The notes under the pieces are model-generated. The model was not told the origin of the DNA and did no database searches. It saw only the letters and a program-made list of their open reading frames with translations. Positions 38,096-47,929 of a stretch of 64,000 bases of DNA are shown piece by piece. How positions within the stretch are numbered: position 1 is the first letter of the stretch; each line of letters begins with the position of its first letter. The position numbers and the translations under genes were made by a program. Origin of the DNA: Streptococcus hyointestinalis (GTDB taxonomy: Bacteria; Bacillota; Bacilli; Lactobacillales; Streptococcaceae). Location: assembly GCF_900459405.1 (NCBI RefSeq), contig NZ_UHFN01000007.1:806001-870000 (forward strand), written 5' to 3'.

Positions 38096-38164
38096 ATGAA
38101 TAAGAGGATTATCGTAATTACCGGAGCATCAAGCTTTAAGAAAAAAAATAGAAGCAGTCGTTAA
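38096..38164 (+). pseudogene. Remnant of a short-chain dehydrogenase gene (22 codons)
   Basis: ATG 38096 behind GAGGAGGG reads MNKRIIVITGASS, the N-terminal strand and start of the TGxxxGxG NAD-binding motif of short-chain dehydrogenases. It then breaks off into FKKKNRSSR-stop, with no GIG. The rest of the gene is gone, replaced by a terminator and the promoter of the next core gene. This marks the right edge of the acquired TetR module. Confidence 0.7.
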
Positions 38165-38185
38165 AATTGTAAACGACTGCTTTTT
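38152..38185 (+). terminator. Terminator after the dehydrogenase remnant
   Basis: AAGCAGTCGTT pairs with AACGACTGCTT, followed by T residues; it overlaps the remnant's last codons. Confidence 0.85.
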
Positions 38186-38284
38186 GATTGTGGTATAATG
38201 GGATACAAGACAGACGGGGTAGGAATATTGTATTTTGCACCCCCTTAGAGCCGTTGCACCCCCCTAGAAAGGAAAATTCTCAAA

Positions 38285-38974
38285 TTGTATTACATATTTC
38301 TACTCTTCGACCTTGACCACACTTTGCTTGATTTTGATTGTGCTGAGGATAGGGCTTTGGATGCGCTTCTTGCGCATGAGGGCTTTATGGACGTGTCAGC
38401 TTTTAAAGACTACTATATCCCTATGAATAAAGGGATGTGGCGTGATTTGGAAAAGGGTGACATCTCTAAGCCTGAGCTCATCAACACCCGTTTTTCACGT
38501 GCTTTTGTGCATTTTGGATTGGAAAAGGATGGCAAAGAGTTAGCGCAACTTTATCAGCGTTTTCTCAGCCAGCAAGGGCAGACCTACGAGGGGGCACGTG
38601 AGCTGTTAGCGGATTTGAAGCAGGCTGGTTATCAGATTTACGCAGCGACCAACGGCGTCACAGCTATCCAGGAGGGGCGTCTGGAGCGCTCTGGTCTTTT
38701 GCCTTATTTTGATGCCATTTTCATCTCCGAGCAGTTGGCGACGGCAAAACCCTCTCTTGACTTTTTTGAAAAAGTGAGTGAGCGCATTGCTGGCTTTTCA
38801 AAAGAGAAGACACTGATGATTGGGGATAGTTTGACGGCGGACATGGCTGGGGGAGCTGCTTTTGGCATTGATACCGCTTGGTACAATTCCAAGCAGCTGG
38901 ACAATAATAGCTCCGTGCAGCCAACTTATACTTTGTCCGATTATAGCGATTTGCGTGCTCTTTTATTGAGATAA
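38285..38974 (+). CDS. HAD-family pyrimidine 5'-nucleotidase, YjjG type
   Basis: 229 residues from TTG 38285 (no better start; AAAGGA lies about 12 nt upstream). HAD motif I is LLFDLDHTLLDFD, motif II ATNGV, motif III Lys in ATAKPSLDFFEK and motif IV LMIGDSLTADMAGG. YjjG-type enzymes dephosphorylate noncanonical pyrimidine nucleotides. TGGTATAAT near 38190-38198 is a possible extended -10. Start annotation is tentative. Confidence 0.88.
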   Translation: MYYIFLLFDLDHTLLDFDCAEDRALDALLAHEGFMDVSAFKDYYIPMNKGMWRDLEKGDISKPELINTRFSRAFVHFGLEKDGKELAQLYQRFLSQQGQTYEGARELLADLKQAGYQIYAATNGVTAIQEGRLERSGLLPYFDAIFISEQLATAKPSLDFFEKVSERIAGFSKEKTLMIGDSLTADMAGGAAFGIDTAWYNSKQLDNNSSVQPTYTLSDYSDLRALLLR

Positions 38975-39016
38975 TGCAAAAAAGTAGCCTTCGATGATTA
39001 AATTGTCGTTAAAATT

Positions 39017-39025
39017 TGGTATAAT
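39017..39025 (+). promoter_or_regulatory. Extended -10 promoter of hom-thrB
   Basis: TGGTATAAT, about 50 nt before hom. Confidence 0.6.
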
Positions 39026-39076
39026 AGAGCTAATCACCACCTTTTTAGAAGTGTGTAAAGAAAAAAGGAGAGCCCT

Positions 39077-40363
39077 ATGTCGATTAAAATTGGATTATTA
39101 GGATTTGGAACAGTTGCGAGCGGGATTCCGTTTTTATTGCAGGAAAATGGTCAAAAAATTGAAGAAGCCGCTAAAGATAAATTAGAAATTGCAAAAGTCT
39201 TGGTCAAAGACGACGCTGAAAAAGAGCGACTTGTCGCAGCAGGTCATGCCTACAACTTTGTGACGGATGTGGATGCGATTTTAAGTGATGATGACATTCA
39301 AATCGTCGTTGAGTTGATGGGACGTATCGAGCCAGCAAAAACCTTTATCACAAAGGCGCTGGAAGCTGGTAAGCACGTCGTGTCAGCCAATAAAGACTTG
39401 ATTGCTACACACGGCAAAGAGCTCATTGCTCTCGCTCAAGAAAAAGGACTTGCTTTTTACTATGAAGCGGCTGTTGCAGGTGGTATTCCTATCTTGCGGA
39501 CATTAGCCAACTCCCTCACTTCTGACAAGGTGACCCGTATTTTAGGTGTCTTAAATGGAACATCTAACTTCATGATGACCAAGATGGTTGATGAAGGCTG
39601 GACTTATGACGCAGCGCTTGCTGAAGCACAACGTCTAGGCTATGCTGAAAGCGACCCAACCAACGACGTTGAAGGGATTGATGCTGCATATAAAGCGGTT
39701 ATTTTGAGTCAATTCGGTTTTGGCATGACCATTGATTTTGAGCAGGTTGACCACCAAGGTATCTCGACCATTACGCCTGATGATGTGGCAGTAGCGCAAG
39801 AGCTGGGCTATGTCATCAAGTTGGTCGGTGATATTCGTGAGACTGCCACTGGTATCTCTGCCGAAGTGTCGCCAACTTTCTTGCCAAAAGACCATCCACT
39901 AGCCAGCGTCAACGACGTGATGAACGCTGTCTTTGTCGAGTCTATCGGTATCGGTGAGTCTATGTACTACGGTCCAGGAGCTGGGCAAAAGCCAACGGCG
40001 ACATCTGTAACAGCTGATATTGTGCGCATTGCTCGCCGTTTATCAGACAATACTGTTGGAAAACCGTTTAATGAATTTAGCAGAGAAACTCGCTTGGCAG
40101 ACGCTAGTGACGTGAAGAGTCATTACTATTTTGCCATCACAACACCAGACGAAAAAGGGCAACTCCTTCGCCTAGCTGAGTTGTTTAACGCTGAGGACAT
40201 CTCATTTGAGCAAGTCTTGCAACAAAAAGCAAGCGACAACCAAGCACGTGTCGTTATCATCACGCACAGCATGAGTAAGACACAGCTAGCCCATATCACT
40301 GATAAGCTCTCAGCTATCAGCGATATGACACTTCTCAATACATTTAAGGTCTTAGGGGAATAA
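39077..40363 (+). CDS. hom: Homoserine dehydrogenase
   Basis: 428 residues. It reduces aspartate semialdehyde to homoserine, the branch precursor of threonine and methionine. The NAD(P) motif is [40 protein letters not shown] and [14 protein letters not shown] are the catalytic signatures. A C-terminal ACT domain (about residues 350-428) suggests feedback control. RBS is AAAAGGAGA. thrB follows after 2 nt. Confidence 0.97.
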   Translation: MSIKIGLLGFGTVASGIPFLLQENGQKIEEAAKDKLEIAKVLVKDDAEKERLVAAGHAYNFVTDVDAILSDDDIQIVVELMGRIEPAKTFITKALEAGKHVVSANKDLIATHGKELIALAQEKGLAFYYEAAVAGGIPILRTLANSLTSDKVTRILGVLNGTSNFMMTKMVDEGWTYDAALAEAQRLGYAESDPTNDVEGIDAAYKAVILSQFGFGMTIDFEQVDHQGISTITPDDVAVAQELGYVIKLVGDIRETATGISAEVSPTFLPKDHPLASVNDVMNAVFVESIGIGESMYYGPGAGQKPTATSVTADIVRIARRLSDNTVGKPFNEFSRETRLADASDVKSHYYFAITTPDEKGQLLRLAELFNAEDISFEQVLQQKASDNQARVVIITHSMSKTQLAHITDKLSAISDMTLLNTFKVLGE

Positions 40364-40365
40364 GC

Positions 40366-41229
40366 ATGAAAATCACAGTTCCAGCAACGAGTGCGAATAT
40401 TGGTCCGGGCTTTGACTCCGTTGGGGTTGCTGTCAGCAAATACCTAACCATCACGGTCCTAGAACCGTCTAGTCAGTGGGAAGTGCAGCATGATTTGGGC
40501 GACATCCCGACAGATGAGCGCAATCTCCTCATCCAAACGGCACTCAAAGTGAAGTCTGACCTTGCACCACACAAGATTGATATGGTGTCTGATATCCCAC
40601 TAGCACGTGGTTTAGGGTCATCTAGTTCTGTCATTGTCGCAGGCATTGAACTTGCTAATCAGCTTGGTGAACTTAAGCTTAGCGAGCAAGAAAAACTCGA
40701 CCTAGCGACACAAATTGAAGGACACCCAGACAATGTTGCACCGGCTTTATTTGGCAATCTCGTTGTCGCAAGCTATGATGGCAAGCAGACGACAAGCGTG
40801 GTAGCACCTTTTCCAGACTGTGCTTTTGTCGCTTTCATTCCGAGCTATGAGCTCAAAACCAGCGACAGTCGTGGTGTCTTGCCGACTACTTTTGACTATA
40901 GCGAAGCGGTTAAGGCAAGTAGTATCGCTAACCTCGCTGTCTCTGCTCTGTTGACAGGTGATTTGGCAAAGGCAGGAAAAGCTATTGAGGCGGATTTGTT
41001 CCATGAACGTTTTCGTCAGCAGTTAGTGGCTGAGTTCGCTCCTATCAAGGAACTAGCTCACAAAAATGGTGCTTATGCGACTTATCTCTCAGGTGCAGGA
41101 CCGACTGTTATGACCTTGATTGCAAAAGACAAGGCAGCACCATTTGTAGACCAGCTTGAAAAGCTAGGGCTTGATGGCAGTATTGAAATCTTGAACTTAG
41201 ACATAGACGGTTTAGTAGTAACACATTAA
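40366..41229 (+). CDS. thrB: Homoserine kinase
   Basis: 287 residues, a GHMP kinase. Motifs: [17 protein letters not shown] at the N terminus, the phosphate loop [17 protein letters not shown] and the C-terminal [12 protein letters not shown]. It makes O-phosphohomoserine for threonine synthase. Operonic with hom; competes with MetA for homoserine. Confidence 0.97.
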   Translation: MKITVPATSANIGPGFDSVGVAVSKYLTITVLEPSSQWEVQHDLGDIPTDERNLLIQTALKVKSDLAPHKIDMVSDIPLARGLGSSSSVIVAGIELANQLGELKLSEQEKLDLATQIEGHPDNVAPALFGNLVVASYDGKQTTSVVAPFPDCAFVAFIPSYELKTSDSRGVLPTTFDYSEAVKASSIANLAVSALLTGDLAKAGKAIEADLFHERFRQQLVAEFAPIKELAHKNGAYATYLSGAGPTVMTLIAKDKAAPFVDQLEKLGLDGSIEILNLDIDGLVVTH

Positions 41230-41280
41230 ATAGGTTAAAATGGCTAGTCAATAAGCCATTTTTCTTTAGAAGGGAACATC

Positions 41281-42528
41281 ATGACTTATCAAGAAGCTCT
41301 GGAGTGGATACATAGTAAGCTCACTTTTGGCATAAAGCCAGGGCTTGAGCGCATGGATTGGATGCTTGAGCAGCTGGGACATCCCGAGCGAAACTTAGCG
41401 GCTGTCCATATCGTTGGCACCAATGGCAAAGGCTCTACGACCAGCTATTTGCAACACATTTTTAGCATAGCTGGCTATGAGGTGGGGACCTTTACTTCGC
41501 CATACATCTTGGACTTTAGGGAGCGCATCAGTGTCAATGGCGAGATGATGGCAAAGACGGATTTTCTGCAGGCAGTAGAGCGTATCAAGCCTGTTGTGGA
41601 GCGCATGCCACTTGAGTCTGACATGGAGCCTGCGACAGAGTTTGAAGTGATTACGCTCTTGATGTTTGAGTATTTTGGGCATATCCATCCTGTTGACATT
41701 GCCTTTATCGAGGCTGGTATGGGCGGGCTTTACGACTCGACCAATGTTTTTAAAGCGCTGGCTGTCATTTGCCCATCGATCGGGCTTGACCATCAGGCGG
41801 TGCTCGGTGAGACCCACGAAGCCATTGCTCGTCAAAAGGTCGGTGTTCTAGACCAAAAGGTTCCTTTGATTTATGCTAATAGCAGAGTGGATGTTGAGCG
41901 TGTCTTTCAGGCAAAAGCACGAGAGACAGACAGCCCGACATACTGCCTAGGACGTGACTTTAGCATAGAGATTTTAGGGGATAGCTTTACCTACCGCAAG
42001 GGTGCGTGTGAGATTTCAGCTATTCACCTAAAACTTCTAGGAACTCACCAGATGGCAAATGCTAGTCTCGCCATTACAGCAAGTCTTTTGCTGGAGAAAG
42101 AGTACCCTCGTGTGACAAAAGACATTATCAAAAAAGGACTAGAGAGCACACACTGGGCTGGGCGGACAGAGCTAATGCGCCAAAATCTCATGATTGACGG
42201 CGCCCACAATCAAGAAAGCATAGCAGCCTTGGTTGCCGTGATGAAAAATTACACCGAAAAACCCATCAAGATTTTGGTTGCAGCGATCAATACAAAGCCA
42301 GCTGCAGCTATGCTTGAGCAGCTAGAAGAGATAGGTCAGGTCAGTGTGACGACGTTTGACTATCCACGAGCGCTGACTTTGCAGGATTATCCTGACAAAT
42401 ACACTAAAATAACCTCTTGGCAGGAATGGGTGGATGAGGCAAAGAGTCCAGATGTTTTCTACCTCATCACGGGGTCTCTCTACTTTATCTCGCAAGTTAG
42501 ACAGTATATCACAAAGGAGTTAGCATGA
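41281..42528 (+). CDS. folC: Folylpolyglutamate synthase / dihydrofolate synthase
   Basis: 415 residues. It adds glutamate to dihydropteroate and folates. Mur-ligase-type ATP loop: HIVGTNGKGSTTSYLQHI; then FTSPYILDFRERI and EAGMGGLYDSTNV, and LMIDGAHNQESI in the C-terminal domain. The stop overlaps folP by 4 nt. Confidence 0.95.
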   Translation: MTYQEALEWIHSKLTFGIKPGLERMDWMLEQLGHPERNLAAVHIVGTNGKGSTTSYLQHIFSIAGYEVGTFTSPYILDFRERISVNGEMMAKTDFLQAVERIKPVVERMPLESDMEPATEFEVITLLMFEYFGHIHPVDIAFIEAGMGGLYDSTNVFKALAVICPSIGLDHQAVLGETHEAIARQKVGVLDQKVPLIYANSRVDVERVFQAKARETDSPTYCLGRDFSIEILGDSFTYRKGACEISAIHLKLLGTHQMANASLAITASLLLEKEYPRVTKDIIKKGLESTHWAGRTELMRQNLMIDGAHNQESIAALVAVMKNYTEKPIKILVAAINTKPAAAMLEQLEEIGQVSVTTFDYPRALTLQDYPDKYTKITSWQEWVDEAKSPDVFYLITGSLYFISQVRQYITKELA

Positions 42529-43331
42529 ATATCGGACCTTATCACATAGACGGCAAAGCCGCTATCATGGGGATTTTAAACGTCACCCCAGATTCTTTTT
42601 CAGACGGCGGACAATACGACAGCGTGGAGAGTGCCCTCAAGCAGGCAGAACAACTCATCGCAGACGGCGCAGCCATTATTGACATCGGTGGTGAGTCAAC
42701 AGGACCTGGCGCTAGCTTCGTGTCTGAAGAAGAGGAAATCAAGCGTGTTGTCCCAGCTATCAGAGCGATTAGAGAGGCATTTCCAGATGTTCTCCTGTCG
42801 ATAGACACATACAAGACACCAGTGGCTAGAGCAGCACTTGAAGCTGGCGCTCATATTTTAAACGATGTCAGGGCAGGGCTTTACGACGGGGAAATGCTGG
42901 CTTTAGCAGCAGAAAAAAAGGCGCCTATCATCCTCATGCACAATCAAAAAGAAAAGCACTATGACGACGTGACGCAAGACGTTTGTGACTTTTTGAGCGA
43001 GCGAGTGCAGGCAGCACGTGAGGCAGGTGTACCAGAGGAAAACATTTGGATTGACCCAGGCTTTGGCTTTCCCAAAAACGAAGCGCAAAATATCGAGTTA
43101 TTAAAGGGTTTGGAACGTGTCACTTCTCTCGGTTATCCAGTGCTTTTTGGCATTTCACGTAAGCGCACGGTGAATTATCTGCTTGGTGGCAATCGTGATA
43201 TGTTAGAGCGTGACCAGGGCACGGCGGCTCTGTCTGCTTGGGCGCTGATGAAGGGATGTCGTATCGTGCGGGTGCACAACGTCAAAGCTAATAAAGACCT
43301 TGTCAAGGTCATTGAACAGTTGGTGGATTAG
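42525..43331 (+). CDS. folP: Dihydropteroate synthase
   Basis: 268 residues. It joins p-aminobenzoate to the pterin pyrophosphate; the sulfonamide target. Motifs: MGILNVTPDSFSDGGQYD, IIDIGGESTGPGA, ILNDVRAG, WIDPGFGFPKN and ISRKRTVNYLLG. It follows folC directly, whereas many streptococci have folE between the two. folB starts immediately after its stop. Confidence 0.97.
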   Translation: MNIGPYHIDGKAAIMGILNVTPDSFSDGGQYDSVESALKQAEQLIADGAAIIDIGGESTGPGASFVSEEEEIKRVVPAIRAIREAFPDVLLSIDTYKTPVARAALEAGAHILNDVRAGLYDGEMLALAAEKKAPIILMHNQKEKHYDDVTQDVCDFLSERVQAAREAGVPEENIWIDPGFGFPKNEAQNIELLKGLERVTSLGYPVLFGISRKRTVNYLLGGNRDMLERDQGTAALSAWALMKGCRIVRVHNVKANKDLVKVIEQLVD

Positions 43332-43697
43332 ATGGATAAGATATATTTAGACAATTGTCGTTTTTACGGCTATCACGGTGCTTTTTCTGAAGAGCAGGTT
43401 TTAGGTCAGATTTTTCGAGTGGACTGTGTCTTGAGTGTTGATTTAATGGCTGCTTCACAGACGGATAATCTAGAGGACACAGTGCATTACGGGCAAGTCT
43501 TTGACTGTATCAAAGAACATGTGGAAAGGGAGCGCTATGCGCTGATTGAGCGCTTAGCGGGTGTGATTTGTGAGGATTTGCTTGCGACATTTCCAAAAAT
43601 CAAGAAAGTCTCTCTTAAAATCACCAAGGAAAACCCGCCCATTAACGGGCACTATGACAGTGTAGGGATTGCATTGGAGCGTGAACGCCATGAGTAA
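43332..43697 (+). CDS. folB: Dihydroneopterin aldolase
   Basis: 121 residues. Motifs: IYLDNCRFYGYHGAFSEEQ (substrate pocket Glu and Tyr), LEDTVHYGQVFD and the C-terminal VSLKITKENPPI, with the catalytic Lys. Overlaps folK by 8 nt. Confidence 0.94.
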   Translation: MDKIYLDNCRFYGYHGAFSEEQVLGQIFRVDCVLSVDLMAASQTDNLEDTVHYGQVFDCIKEHVERERYALIERLAGVICEDLLATFPKIKKVSLKITKENPPINGHYDSVGIALERERHE

Positions 43698-44184
43698 AGT
43701 CTACCTCAGCCTAGGCAGCAATATGGGCGAGCGTAAAGTCTATCTCGAGCAGGCTGTGAGAGCGCTTAGCCAGCTAGATAATACAGAACTAATCGCCGTG
43801 TCACCTATCTATGAGACAGCCGCTTGGGGCAATACCAATCAAGACGATTTTTTAAATCTTTGCTGTCTCCTTGAGACAACGTTCTTGCCAGAAGATTTGC
43901 TAGAGCAAACGCAGGCAATCGAGAGTCGGCTAGGGCGTGTGCGCCATGAGCATTGGGGACCTCGAACCATTGACATTGACCTTTTGCTCTATGATGATCA
44001 GACGCTAAAAAGCGCTCAGCTTACCCTACCCCACCCTTATATGCGCCAACGTGCTTTTGTCTTGCAGCCCTTGCTGGATATTGAGCCTAAGCTTACTCTG
44101 CCAAATGGCAATAAGCTAGCAGAGTATCTGGAACAGCTAGACAGGTCTGATATTCATTACCACAGCGAGTTGAGCTTGTCATGA
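43690..44184 (+). CDS. folK: Hydroxymethyldihydropterin pyrophosphokinase
   Basis: 164 residues from ATG 43690 with GGAG about 10 nt upstream. Motifs: YLSLGSNMGER, SPIYETAAWGNTNQDDFLN, WGPRTIDIDLLLYDD and LPHPYMRQRAFVLQPL. It activates the pterin for FolP. Overlaps the next small gene by 4 nt. Confidence 0.96.
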   Translation: MSKVYLSLGSNMGERKVYLEQAVRALSQLDNTELIAVSPIYETAAWGNTNQDDFLNLCCLLETTFLPEDLLEQTQAIESRLGRVRHEHWGPRTIDIDLLLYDDQTLKSAQLTLPHPYMRQRAFVLQPLLDIEPKLTLPNGNKLAEYLEQLDRSDIHYHSELSLS

Positions 44185-44426
44185 GACATTTTAAAAAATT
44201 ACGCCAAGACTACAGAGAAGGGCGCTTCTCAGCTCAGGAGGGTTTTATCGAGTGGTTTTTAAAGCGAAAGTTAGGCTTTTGGGGCAAACTTTTCTTTGCT
44301 TTTTGCCTCTTCTTGGTATGGTTAATGATAATGACACATCTCGGTGTCATCATCTTTGGCTTTTATGCCGTTATCGTTTTAGCAATTGCTGTGCTGGTTT
44401 ATGATTACTGGCACAGGAAAAACTAG
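44181..44426 (+). CDS. Small membrane protein at the end of the folate cluster
   Basis: 81 residues. A basic N-terminal half (HFKKLRQDYREGRFSAQ) is followed by two hydrophobic segments (GKLFFAFCLFLVWLMIM and VIIFGFYAVIVLAIAVLV). ATGA coupling to folK makes expression likely. The function is unknown and I recognise no domain. A bidirectional terminator follows. Confidence 0.75.
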   Translation: MRHFKKLRQDYREGRFSAQEGFIEWFLKRKLGFWGKLFFAFCLFLVWLMIMTHLGVIIFGFYAVIVLAIAVLVYDYWHRKN

Positions 44427-44448
44427 ATTGGACAACCAATCTAGTTTT
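44418..44448. terminator. Bidirectional terminator, folate cluster / helicase
   Basis: AAAACTAGATTGG-ACAA-CCAATCTAGTTTT, a perfect hairpin between convergent genes. Confidence 0.88.
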
Positions 44449-45526
44449 CATTGATATAAAATTGCTGATTTTTTAAGGTGATTTCCTGTACAGGGGCGTA
44501 TTTTTTGAGCTGTTTGAGTTCTTCTTTGTTGGTGACAAGTGTGATAACAGAGCCTTCCTTGTGCATGCGCCCTGTACGTCCAGCACGGTGAGTATAGGTT
44601 TCTTTGTCTCGAGCCAGCTCTGCATTGACCACATAATCAAGCGCCTCAATATCAAGACCACGAGCCACCAAGTCAGTCGCAAGAAGGAGAGAAATTTCGT
44701 TTTGTTTAAACTTATCCAAAATCACCTTGCGGAATTTGACATTGATGTCACTGGCAAGAGACACGGCTGACGCTTGGTGAAATTGCAAACGCTCCTCACA
44801 AGCACCGAGTTCAGACAAGCTATTGAAAAAGACCAGCGCTCTAAAGTCAGGGATGTTTGAAAGCTTGCGCAAAAAGTCGGTTTTGTCACGCTTATCAAGC
44901 ATGACATAGTAGTGCTTGATAGGTGCTGCCTCCGTATCAGACAGGTCGATACGCACCGTCTCATCCGCTAAAGCGTGCTGTGCGATTTTTTGTGTAGCTG
45001 AGATGTAAATCATTTGATGATTACGGGGCACGTAGTGGCAGATTTTGGTGACAAAGTTGTACTGAGAGTCGCTCAAAAGCTCATCAAACTCGTCTAGGAC
45101 AATGGTGTCCACCTTCATCATCTTGATTTTTTTGAGCTTGACCAACTCAAAAATCCGACCAGCGGTACCAATGAGAATCTCTGGTCCTTTTTTCAAACGC
45201 TCAATCTGGCGTTTCTGACTGGAGCCAGATAAAAAGAGCTGTGCTTGTAAGCCAAGAGGCTCCGCCCAAGTTTTACTGACCTCAAACAACTGCCCAGCCA
45301 GTTCTGAATTAGGCGCTAGAATAAGCAATTGCTGAGCTTTTTTAGGTTGCAATTTTAGGAGTAAGGGCAGAAGATAAGAAAGAGTCTTTCCTGTGCCTGT
45401 CGGGCTGATACCAAGGACATTTTGCCCTTTAGTGATAGGCTCAAACAGTGCCTCTTGGATAGGCGTGAGTGTTGTGATATTTTTTTCCTCAAAAAGTGTG
45501 TTCCAACTATCAGGAAAACGGTTCAT
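44441..45526 (-). CDS. DEAD-box family ATP-dependent RNA helicase
   Basis: 361 residues. Q-motif-like TLTPIQEALF, Walker A SPTGTGKTLSYLLPLL, motif II VLDEFDEL (DEFD instead of DEAD), motif III SAT, motif V TDLVARGLDIEALDYV and motif VI HRAGRTGR are all present. The short size with no C-terminal RNA-binding tail suggests the small Firmicute CshB/YfmL-like group, but the specific role is not assigned. RBS GAGGA; TGGTATAAT lies about 30 nt upstream on the minus strand. Confidence 0.92.
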   Translation of the reverse strand: MNRFPDSWNTLFEEKNITTLTPIQEALFEPITKGQNVLGISPTGTGKTLSYLLPLLLKLQPKKAQQLLILAPNSELAGQLFEVSKTWAEPLGLQAQLFLSGSSQKRQIERLKKGPEILIGTAGRIFELVKLKKIKMMKVDTIVLDEFDELLSDSQYNFVTKICHYVPRNHQMIYISATQKIAQHALADETVRIDLSDTEAAPIKHYYVMLDKRDKTDFLRKLSNIPDFRALVFFNSLSELGACEERLQFHQASAVSLASDINVKFRKVILDKFKQNEISLLLATDLVARGLDIEALDYVVNAELARDKETYTHRAGRTGRMHKEGSVITLVTNKEELKQLKKYAPVQEITLKNQQFYINEN

Positions 45527-45688
45527 AGTAAATCCTCAAATTCTTTTGTTTTTACCATTATACCAAAAAAGATAGGGAGACAGAAGTGTTCGAAAGCTTA
45601 CATTTTGTCTAAGTTGCCTTTTGGGGCTTTTCAAATGTAAAATATAGTGTAAAATAGATAGGAAAGCATTTTTGAGAATGGAGTAATT

Positions 45689-46324
45689 ATGCCTAAAAAA
45701 CCAATTATTATCGGTGTCACTGGTGGCTCTGGTGGGGGTAAAACCAGCGTGTCACGAGCTATTTTGTCTCATTTTCCAGATGAAAATATCGCTATGATTG
45801 AGCACGATTCTTACTACAAAGACCAAAGTCATTTGACCTTTGAAGAGCGTGTCACAACCAACTACGACCATCCGCTTGCCTTTGATACGGATTTGATGAT
45901 TGAGCACTTAAACGAGCTGATTGCGGGACGCCCAGTCGATATTCCTATCTACGACTATACGCAGCACACTCGTAGCAGCGAGACCTATCGTCAAGAACCT
46001 CAAGATGTCTTTATTGTTGAAGGGATTTTGGTGCTTGAGGATAAGCGCTTGCGTGATTTGATGGACATCAAGGTCTTTGTGGACACGGATGATGATATTC
46101 GTATCATTCGTCGTATCAAACGTGATATGGAAGAGCGTGGGCGTAGCTTAGATAGCATTATCGATCAGTATACCAGCGTGGTGAAGCCTATGTATCATCA
46201 GTTTATCGAGCCGACAAAGCGCTATGCCGATGTGGTCATCCCTGAGGGTGTTAGCAATGTCGTGGCTATTGACTTGATTAACACCAAGGTGGCAAGCATT
46301 TTAGCGGACGCTACTGAAGAATAA
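45689..46324 (+). CDS. udk: Uridine kinase
   Basis: 211 residues. It phosphorylates uridine and cytidine in pyrimidine salvage. The P-loop is [36 protein letters not shown] and [17 protein letters not shown] are family motifs. A terminator follows, then the second IS pile-up. Confidence 0.97.
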   Translation: MPKKPIIIGVTGGSGGGKTSVSRAILSHFPDENIAMIEHDSYYKDQSHLTFEERVTTNYDHPLAFDTDLMIEHLNELIAGRPVDIPIYDYTQHTRSSETYRQEPQDVFIVEGILVLEDKRLRDLMDIKVFVDTDDDIRIIRRIKRDMEERGRSLDSIIDQYTSVVKPMYHQFIEPTKRYADVVIPEGVSNVVAIDLINTKVASILADATEE

Positions 46325-46328
46325 GAGC

Positions 46329-46358
46329 AAAAAGACTTGGCAACAGCTGAGTCTTTTT
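46329..46358 (+). terminator. udk terminator
   Basis: AAAAAGACT pairs with AGTCTTTTT across a 12-nt loop. Confidence 0.75.
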
Positions 46359-46360
46359 CG

Positions 46361-46373
46361 CATGTAAAAAAGT
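46361..46373. repeat. 13-bp direct repeat X', copy 1 (left of IS A copy 2)
   Basis: CATGTAAAAAAGT. It recurs, split by the IS110 element, at 47911-47919 plus the A/G/T tail ending at 49547, and intact at 50712-50724. In the uninterrupted locus this sequence is the left arm of the hairpin GTAAAAAAGT-CAAAA-AACTTTTTAC. Confidence 0.85.
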
Positions 46374-47910
46374 GGTAAATTCTCAAAGTAAGTTCTAGTT
46401 CCCGTGCTTCCAGAAGTTACTCTGAGAAAACTGCATAAAATCAACAGAATTTAGTCTCAGACTAAGTTCTTTTTTGACTAAAAATGCTGATAATAGTGAG
46501 TTTTAGGCCTGAAAATATTGAAAAAAAGAGTACACTAAAGTTACTGGCTCTGAGACGTCTCAAAGTAAGTTCTAGTCATCTGGAATTTAGGACGGGACAA
46601 GTTCCTTTCTATTTTGAAATTATTTTCTGATAAAAACTAGCGATTATTTATCTAATAATCGAGGTGATTGGATGACGTTTTCAGGGTCAATTTTAGTAAT
46701 CCCCAAAAGTGTTGCCAATTCCTCACCGAAAGTAAATGCAAAAAGGTCATACGCCGATTTTCCGTTGAAAGAAGCTCGTTTGACGCTGTTGACATGAGAA
46801 CAAACCAGGTTGATATCATCCTGTGTCAAGTTGTCAAAGCTAGTTCCTTTAGGAAGAATATCTCTGATAAGTGTGTGATTCTTCTCAATTCTCCCTTTCT
46901 GGTCCGAACGATTGGGGTCACAGAAGAAGAGCTTTGATTCACCACGAACATCCATTTCGATGTCGTCTACTCTGGCGAATTCACCACCATTGTCGGTCAG
47001 AATGACAGGGAATAGTTCGCAGAAGCTCATATCCTTCTGATGCAGGGCATTCTTAATAGCGTAGAGGTGTTTAGCGACCTCATTGGCTGTTTTATTATCA
47101 AGTAATCGAGCGAAGATAAAGTTACAGAAAGAGAGGTTGAAGGTGAGAAGTACCTTTCCGCCGATCCGTCCAGTAACGGTGTCCATTTCCAGCCAATAGC
47201 TGAGGCCTTTCTCTGTGAGAAAGCGTTGGAAGTCCTCGTAAGACCGTCCTTCTTTGGCAGTTTTAGGAATGGGTTGTAGTTTTCTGGTTCTCCGCTTTCT
47301 GAATTTCACGACACGGGGGAAATCAATGGGCTTTGTGGACAGATAGCCTTTTTCAAGGTATCGGTAGATAGAAGCTCTGGATGCCGAAAGTTCGTTTGAG
47401 GCGATGATGTGGTTGAGGTGTTGTCCTTTTTTGATGGCAGAAGAGACAATCTCGTCCATGCGATAGAATTCTTCCTTGTTTAGGGCAACACCTGTTCTCG
47501 AATCTGAGAGCTTAGCTTCATAATCCAGCTGAGCTCTTTTTGCGTAGTAGAACTGTTTCTGGTATCCACAATTGCTTCTCTTTTTCGGACAGGCATTACA
47601 AACGTAAGGAGCCTTTTTGAGTAGAGGGCAGGCCTCACAATTGGATGTCACAGAATTTTCTTTAACCACTCGATTTCTGCGAACTTCTTTTGAGATTGTG
47701 GACGGGTCTTTACCTAGCTTAGTAGCGATAGCTGAGAAGGTTTTTAGCTGTTCGATTCCTATTTGAATATCGTTGCGATCAGAGAGAGTTAAGTGTTTGT
47801 TTTTCATTGTCAGTTACCAACTTGTCCCAAAGTAAGTTCTACCTTATTTCCTTGTCTCAGTCTAATTTCCAGTTTTTAAGACAGACTAGAACTTACTTTG
47901 AGAATTTTGG
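46374..47910 (-). mobile_element. IS A copy 2, IS30-family insertion sequence (about 1.54 kb)
   Basis: Same ends as copy 1 (GGTAAATTCTCAAAG at left, CTTTGAGAATTTTGG at right) and 2 bp shorter. Flanked on both sides by X'. The about 270 bp at its left contain no gene, only the same subterminal repeats as copy 1. Confidence 0.82.
46644..47807 (-). CDS. IS30-family transposase (IS A copy 2)
   Basis: 387 residues, nearly identical to copy 1 and full length, with the cysteine cluster and D/D/E residues conserved. Differences (for example KLQPIPKTAKEGRSYEDFQR and the C-terminal LFAFTFGEEL) show that the two copies have diverged for some time. Confidence 0.94.
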   Translation of the reverse strand: MKNKHLTLSDRNDIQIGIEQLKTFSAIATKLGKDPSTISKEVRRNRVVKENSVTSNCEACPLLKKAPYVCNACPKKRSNCGYQKQFYYAKRAQLDYEAKLSDSRTGVALNKEEFYRMDEIVSSAIKKGQHLNHIIASNELSASRASIYRYLEKGYLSTKPIDFPRVVKFRKRRTRKLQPIPKTAKEGRSYEDFQRFLTEKGLSYWLEMDTVTGRIGGKVLLTFNLSFCNFIFARLLDNKTANEVAKHLYAIKNALHQKDMSFCELFPVILTDNGGEFARVDDIEMDVRGESKLFFCDPNRSDQKGRIEKNHTLIRDILPKGTSFDNLTQDDINLVCSHVNSVKRASFNGKSAYDLFAFTFGEELATLLGITKIDPENVIQSPRLLDK

Positions 47911-47919
47911 CATGTAAAA
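47911..47919. repeat. Repeat X', middle copy, left part (interrupted by IS110)
   Basis: CATGTAAAA abuts the right end of IS A copy 2. The missing AAGT end is found at 49544-49547, directly before IS B copy 2, so the IS110 element sits inside the middle X' copy. Confidence 0.7.
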
Positions 47920-47929
47920 CATACTAAGA

